This document shows positions 16,448 through 22,036 of a stretch of DNA of 22,036 nt, piece by piece. Both the position numbers and the translations under genes were made by a program. The notes beneath the pieces were generated by a model. The model worked only from the letters and a program-made list of their open reading frames with translations, was not told where the DNA came from and did not search any database. Position 1 is the stretch's first letter, and the number at the start of each line of letters is the position of its first letter. The stretch is from CAYVUV01 sp964455095 (GTDB lineage Bacteria > Desulfobacterota > Binatia > HRBIN30 > CADEER01), in assembly GCA_964455095.1 (NCBI GenBank), contig CAYVUV010000127.1, positions 1-22,036 on the forward strand, given 5' to 3'.

Positions 16448-17842
16448 TCACTCGAGCTCGGCGCGCACGCGTGCGACGACGCCTTCGAGCACGGCGCGGT
16501 ACTCGGCCAGGGCGGCGGCCGAGTCGGCTTCGAAGCGCAGCACCAGCGCCGGCTGCGTGTTCGAGGCGCGCAGCAGGCCCCACCCGCGGGCGAACTGCAC
16601 GCGCACGCCGTCGACGTCGACGATGGCGTGGTCGCGGCGGAAGTGCTCGCAGACGCGCGCGGCGACGGCGAACTTGATCGCGTCGGGGCAGTCCACCCGG
16701 ATCTCCGGCGTGGTGTGGCTGGGCGGCAGGTCGGCGAGCAGCGCGTCGATCGGCTGGCCGCGGCGCGACAGGATCTCCAGCACCCGGCAGGCGGCGTAGA
16801 TGGCGTCGTCGTAGCCGAAGTAGCGATCGGCGAAGAACATGTGGCCGCTCATCTCGCCGCCGAGCGCCGCGCCGGTCTCGCGCATCTTGGCCTTGAGCGG
16901 CGAGTGGCCGGCCTTCCACATGATGGCCGTGCCGCCGCGCGCGGCGATGTCGTCGTAGAGGCGCTGCGAGCACTTCACCTCGGAGACGATGATCGCGCCG
17001 GGCGACGTCGCCAGCACCTCGCGCGCGAACAGGACCAGCAGGTCGTCGCCCCACACGACGCGGCCGTGGCGGTCGACGACACCGAGCCGATCGGCATCGC
17101 CGTCGAAGGCGAGCCCGATCTCCGCCCCGACCGCGCGCATGCGCGCCACCAGGTCGCGCAGGTTCTCTTCCACGGTCGGATCGGGGTGGTGATTGGGGAA
17201 GCGCCCGTCCATGTCGCAATACAGCTCGTCGACCTCGCAGCCGAGGGCGCGAAAGATCGCCGGCGCCACCGGGCCGGCGGTGGCGTTGCCGGCGTCGACG
17301 ACGAGGCGGATCGGCCGCGTGACCTTGGCGAAGTGCCCGACGAGGTAGGCGTGATAGCGGGAGAGAATGTCGACCGTCTCCTCGCGCCCGGCGCGCGCCG
17401 CGACCTCCGGTGCGCCGCCGCGTTCCATGTACTCGCGCAGGGTCTGGATCTGCTCGCCGTGCAGGCTGATGGGGCCGACGCAGAGCTTGAACCCGTTCTG
17501 GTCGGCCGGGTTGTGGCTGCCGGTGACCTGGATGGCGCCGTCGAGGGCGAGCTCGAAGATCGAGAAGTACGCCACCGGCGTCGGGCACACGCCGAGGTCG
17601 ACGACGTCGATGCCGGCGGCGCGCAATCCGGCCAGCAGCGCGTCGGCGTAGTCGTCGGAGGTCAGTCGACAGTCGCGTCCGACGCCGATGCGCGGCGTGC
17701 CGCCGGCTTGGCGCGGCGGCGGCCCATGGCTGCGCAGGTAGCGCGCGTAGGCGTGGCCGAGGGCGCCGGCGAAGTCGACGTCGAGATCGGCGCCGGAGAC
17801 GCCGCGGATGTCGTATTCGCGAAAGACGGCCGGGTTCTTCAT
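16448..17842 (-). CDS. Phosphomannomutase/phosphoglucomutase (alpha-D-phosphohexomutase)
   Basis: This 464-aa enzyme interconverts hexose 1- and 6-phosphates, feeding GDP-mannose or UDP-glucose and so LPS, exopolysaccharide or glycan synthesis. All four family loops are visible: phosphoserine loop T-G-S-H-N-P (Ser109), metal loop F-D-G-D-A-D-R (Asp247, Asp249, Asp251), sugar-binding G-E-M-S-G-H (329-334), and phosphate-binding R-A-S-N-T-Q-P (425-431). The G-E-M-S-G-H form fits dual-specificity mannose/glucose mutases of the AlgC/ManB type rather than GlmM. The start ATG 17842 overlaps the pdxA stop in an ATGA junction, so it is the last gene of the mfd-surA-pdxA operon. Substrate preference cannot be fixed by sequence alone. 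Confidence 0.93.
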   Translation of the reverse strand: MKNPAVFREYDIRGVSGADLDVDFAGALGHAYARYLRSHGPPPRQAGGTPRIGVGRDCRLTSDDYADALLAGLRAAGIDVVDLGVCPTPVAYFSIFELALDGAIQVTGSHNPADQNGFKLCVGPISLHGEQIQTLREYMERGGAPEVAARAGREETVDILSRYHAYLVGHFAKVTRPIRLVVDAGNATAGPVAPAIFRALGCEVDELYCDMDGRFPNHHPDPTVEENLRDLVARMRAVGAEIGLAFDGDADRLGVVDRHGRVVWGDDLLVLFAREVLATSPGAIIVSEVKCSQRLYDDIAARGGTAIMWKAGHSPLKAKMRETGAALGGEMSGHMFFADRYFGYDDAIYAACRVLEILSRRGQPIDALLADLPPSHTTPEIRVDCPDAIKFAVAARVCEHFRRDHAIVDVDGVRVQFARGWGLLRASNTQPALVLRFEADSAAALAEYRAVLEGVVARVRAELE

Positions 17843-18855
17843 GCGGCGCGGCGAGAGCGGCGCGTCTGCGCCCGGGCCCCGAGCTGCGCGGCGAGCACCA
17901 GCGCCGCGGCCATGCTGCGCGCGTCGGCGCGCCCCTGCCCGGCGATGTCGTGCGCCGTGCCGTGGTCGGGCGAGGTGCGCACGAACGGCAGCCCGGCGGT
18001 GAAGTTGACGCCGTCGGCGAAGTGCACCAGCTTGAACGGCGCCAGCCCCTGGTCGTGGTACATGCAGACCACGGCGTCGAAACGCCCGCCGGCGGCGAGC
18101 GGAAAGGCGCTGTCGGCGGCGAGCGGTCCGCTGGCGCAAATGCCGCGCCGCACCGCCTCGCGGATCGCCGGCGCGATGTGACGCGCTTCCTCGTCGCCGA
18201 ACAGGCCGCCCTCGCCGGCGTGCGGGTTGAGCCCGGTGACCGCCAGGCGCGGCGCGGCGAGGCCGAACTGCTCGCGCAGGGCGCGCGCGGCGATGACGAT
18301 GGTATCGAGCACCAGGCGTCGCGACAGCGCGCCGGGCACGCGCGCGATCGCCAGGTGCGTGGTGGCGAGGACGACGCGCAGGTCGCCGCCGACCATCATC
18401 ATGCGCACCGGCGCGTTGCCGGCCAGTGCGGCGAGCAACTCCGTGTGGCCGGCGACGGCGAGCCCTGCGTCGACCAGGTTGGCCTTGCAGATCGGCGCCG
18501 TGGTGAGCACCTCGGCGCTGCCGCGCTGCACCAGATCGACCGCGGCGAGAATCGCCGCGTGCGCCGCGCGCCCGCCGGCGGCGCTCGGCTGGCCCGGCCG
18601 GCGCTCGCCGGCGCGCAGCGCCGCGACGGCGTAGACGGGGATGCCGCGCTCCGGCAGCGGCGCCGGCGGCGCCCACGGCAGCAGGCGCAGACGCACGCCC
18701 AGCTGGGCCGCGGTGGCGGCGAAGACGGCGGGATCGCCGACCAGGATCGGCCGCAGCTGCGCGCGCACGGCGCGCCGGGCGAGGGCGCGCAGCGTGACCT
18801 CGGGGCCGATCCCGGTCGGATCGCCCATCGAGATGGCCACCCGCGGCGGGCTCAC
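17839..18855 (-). CDS. pdxA: 4-hydroxythreonine-4-phosphate dehydrogenase
   Basis: This 338-aa enzyme oxidises 4-phosphohydroxy-L-threonine in the DXP-dependent route to pyridoxal phosphate, acting in the cytoplasm with PdxJ. Family motifs are complete: G-D-P-T-G-I-G-P-E at the N-terminus, T-A-P-I-C-K, the metal-ligand H in A-G-H-T-E, N-P-H-A-G-E-G-G-L-F-G, Y-H-D-Q-G-L-A-P-F-K and T-S-P-D-H-G-T-A. The start codon is GTG at 18855, overlapping the surA stop as GTGA. The basic C-terminal tail (T-R-R-S-R-R-A-A) is family-atypical but short. Pairing with a SurA-type gene is a common bacterial arrangement. No pdxJ is in the window. Confidence 0.95.
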   Translation of the reverse strand: MSPPRVAISMGDPTGIGPEVTLRALARRAVRAQLRPILVGDPAVFAATAAQLGVRLRLLPWAPPAPLPERGIPVYAVAALRAGERRPGQPSAAGGRAAHAAILAAVDLVQRGSAEVLTTAPICKANLVDAGLAVAGHTELLAALAGNAPVRMMMVGGDLRVVLATTHLAIARVPGALSRRLVLDTIVIAARALREQFGLAAPRLAVTGLNPHAGEGGLFGDEEARHIAPAIREAVRRGICASGPLAADSAFPLAAGGRFDAVVCMYHDQGLAPFKLVHFADGVNFTAGLPFVRTSPDHGTAHDIAGQGRADARSMAAALVLAAQLGARAQTRRSRRAA

Positions 18856-19806
18856 GGCAGAATCTCCACGTAGTGGCGCTGGCGCAGGTCCTCTTTCAGC
18901 CAGCGCGCGTAGCGCTCCTCGAGCGCGGCGTTGTACAGCTTCTCCTTGATGTCGTCGGCGAGCGCGTCGAGCGGTTCGTGCGATTCGCCGCTCTGCTCGT
19001 CGAGGCGGACGATGTGAATGCCGACATCGCTGCGCACCGGTTTGCTGAACTCGCCCGGCTTCAGGCCCTTGGTCGCTTCCTCGACCACCTCGAGCATCTC
19101 GCCCTGTTTGAACGTGCCGAGCTCGCCGCCGCTCTTCGCCGAGGCGTCCTCCGAGTTGGCCTGGGCCAGCTCGGCGAAGTCGGCCCCGGCCTGGAGCTGT
19201 GCGAACAACGCGTCGGCACGCTGCTGCACCGCTTCGACCTGTTCGGGCGACGCGTCGCGCGGCACCTGCAGCACGATGTGCGAGATGCTGAGCTGGGCCG
19301 GCTTCGAGTAGTCTTCCTTGTGGGCGTCGTAGTAGCGCTGCACGTCCTCGGGGGTGACGTTGACCTTGCCGCGGATCTCCTTGTTGATCAGCTGGGCGCG
19401 CTGCAACTCGTCGCGGATGCGGGCGAAGTACTGCTCCGACGTGATGCCCTGCTGCATCAGCGCGGCATGGAGCTGCTCCTCGGTCAGGTTGTTGCGCTGG
19501 CGAATGCTCTCGATGTAGCGGTTGACGTCGTCGTTGTTGACCGACAGCCCTTGTGACTTGAACTCGCTGTCGATCAGGCGCTTGGTGATCAGCGCCTCGA
19601 GCGCGCCGCTGGGGTCTTGCGCGGCGAGCTGGCGCAGCGTCGCCTCGCTGTCGGTGAACTTCTCGAGCTCGTATTTGGTAATCGGCTCGCCGTCGACGGT
19701 GGCGAGGATGCGGTTGACGATCTCGGCGGGGACCGCCCGCGGCACGGCGAGCGCGAGCAGCAGCGCCGCGGCGAACGCGGTCCGGTGGCGGCGACTCATC
19801 GAACGA

Positions 19807-19820
<14 letters not shown>
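18852..19820 (-). CDS. surA: SurA-like periplasmic peptidyl-prolyl isomerase/chaperone
   Basis: This 322-aa protein has a Sec signal peptide (about residues 1-32, cleaved after A-V-P-A), a SurA N-terminal helical chaperone domain (33-165; I-V-N-R-I-L-A-T-V-D-G-E-P-I-T at its start) and one parvulin PpiC domain (about 176-275; L-S-I-S-H-I-V-L-Q-V, then S-G-G-E-L-G-T-F and D-V-G-I-H-I-V). E. coli SurA has two parvulin domains, so this is the shorter single-domain form. It should assist outer-membrane protein folding in the periplasm. ATG 19820 has AGAGG about 9 nt upstream and overlaps the end of mfd by 14 nt; ATG 19799 is an alternative that also leaves a basic signal peptide. It is coupled to pdxA downstream. 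Confidence 0.9.

Positions 19821-22036
<2,216 letters not shown>

Noticed and set aside
16002..17588. A 528-residue minus-strand frame spanning the end of the mutase gene into the mltD leader
   Set aside because: Most of it is an out-of-frame reading of the mutase, and the intergenic part has no signal, motif or ribosome-binding site of its own.

Overview
The window is high-GC DNA from a Gram-negative bacterium. Lipoprotein signal peptides, a periplasmic SurA-type chaperone and an MltD-type muramidase all point to an outer membrane. On the left are three tandem secreted proteins. The two whose N-termini are visible have a dockerin-like EF-hand module directly after the signal peptide, then a long Thr/Pro-rich linker, and one adds a Myxococcus-type cysteine-rich (DUF4215-like) repeat. 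This style is typical of the deltaproteobacterial sphere (Myxococcota, Desulfobacterota, Candidatus Binatota). The lineage is inferred from style only; no rRNA gene is present.

Layout. 1-5052 (+): three modular exoproteins, the first cut by the left edge and the second ending abruptly where a palindromic element begins. 5068-12257 (-): a seven-gene co-directional block. It runs from a zinc/manganese-type ABC transporter (substrate lipoprotein, ATPase, permease) straight into a BMP-family nucleoside-type ABC transporter (lipoprotein, double ATPase, two permeases), mostly with ATGA overlaps or gaps of 10 nt or less. 12564-13445 (+): a small sulfatase/alkaline-phosphatase-superfamily protein. 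13492-14748 (-): ATP sulfurylase, alone. 14896-16125 (-): a LysM lytic transglycosylase lipoprotein. 16448-22036 (-): mfd (cut by the right edge), surA-like chaperone, pdxA and phosphomannomutase/phosphoglucomutase, coupled by overlaps.

The most distinctive non-coding feature is three long imperfect palindromes (about 88-188 bp) with one design: each arm is itself a short hairpin followed by a G-rich tail. One carries the stop codon of the second exoprotein gene. One separates the two BMP permease genes. One lies over the 5' end of the metal-binding lipoprotein gene. They look like REPIN/MITE-type non-autonomous repeats. No transposase, integrase, CRISPR array, rRNA or tRNA was seen.

How it works together. 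The left third is surface or secreted display. The middle is nutrient uptake (divalent metal and probably nucleosides) and sulfate activation. The right third is envelope maintenance (MltD, SurA), cofactor synthesis (PdxA), sugar-phosphate metabolism and transcription-coupled repair. I found no clearly new multi-gene defence or metabolic system. The leads most worth following are the repeat elements, the module-shuffled exoproteins, the joined metal/BMP transporter block and the sulfatase-like protein without a sulfatase cysteine.
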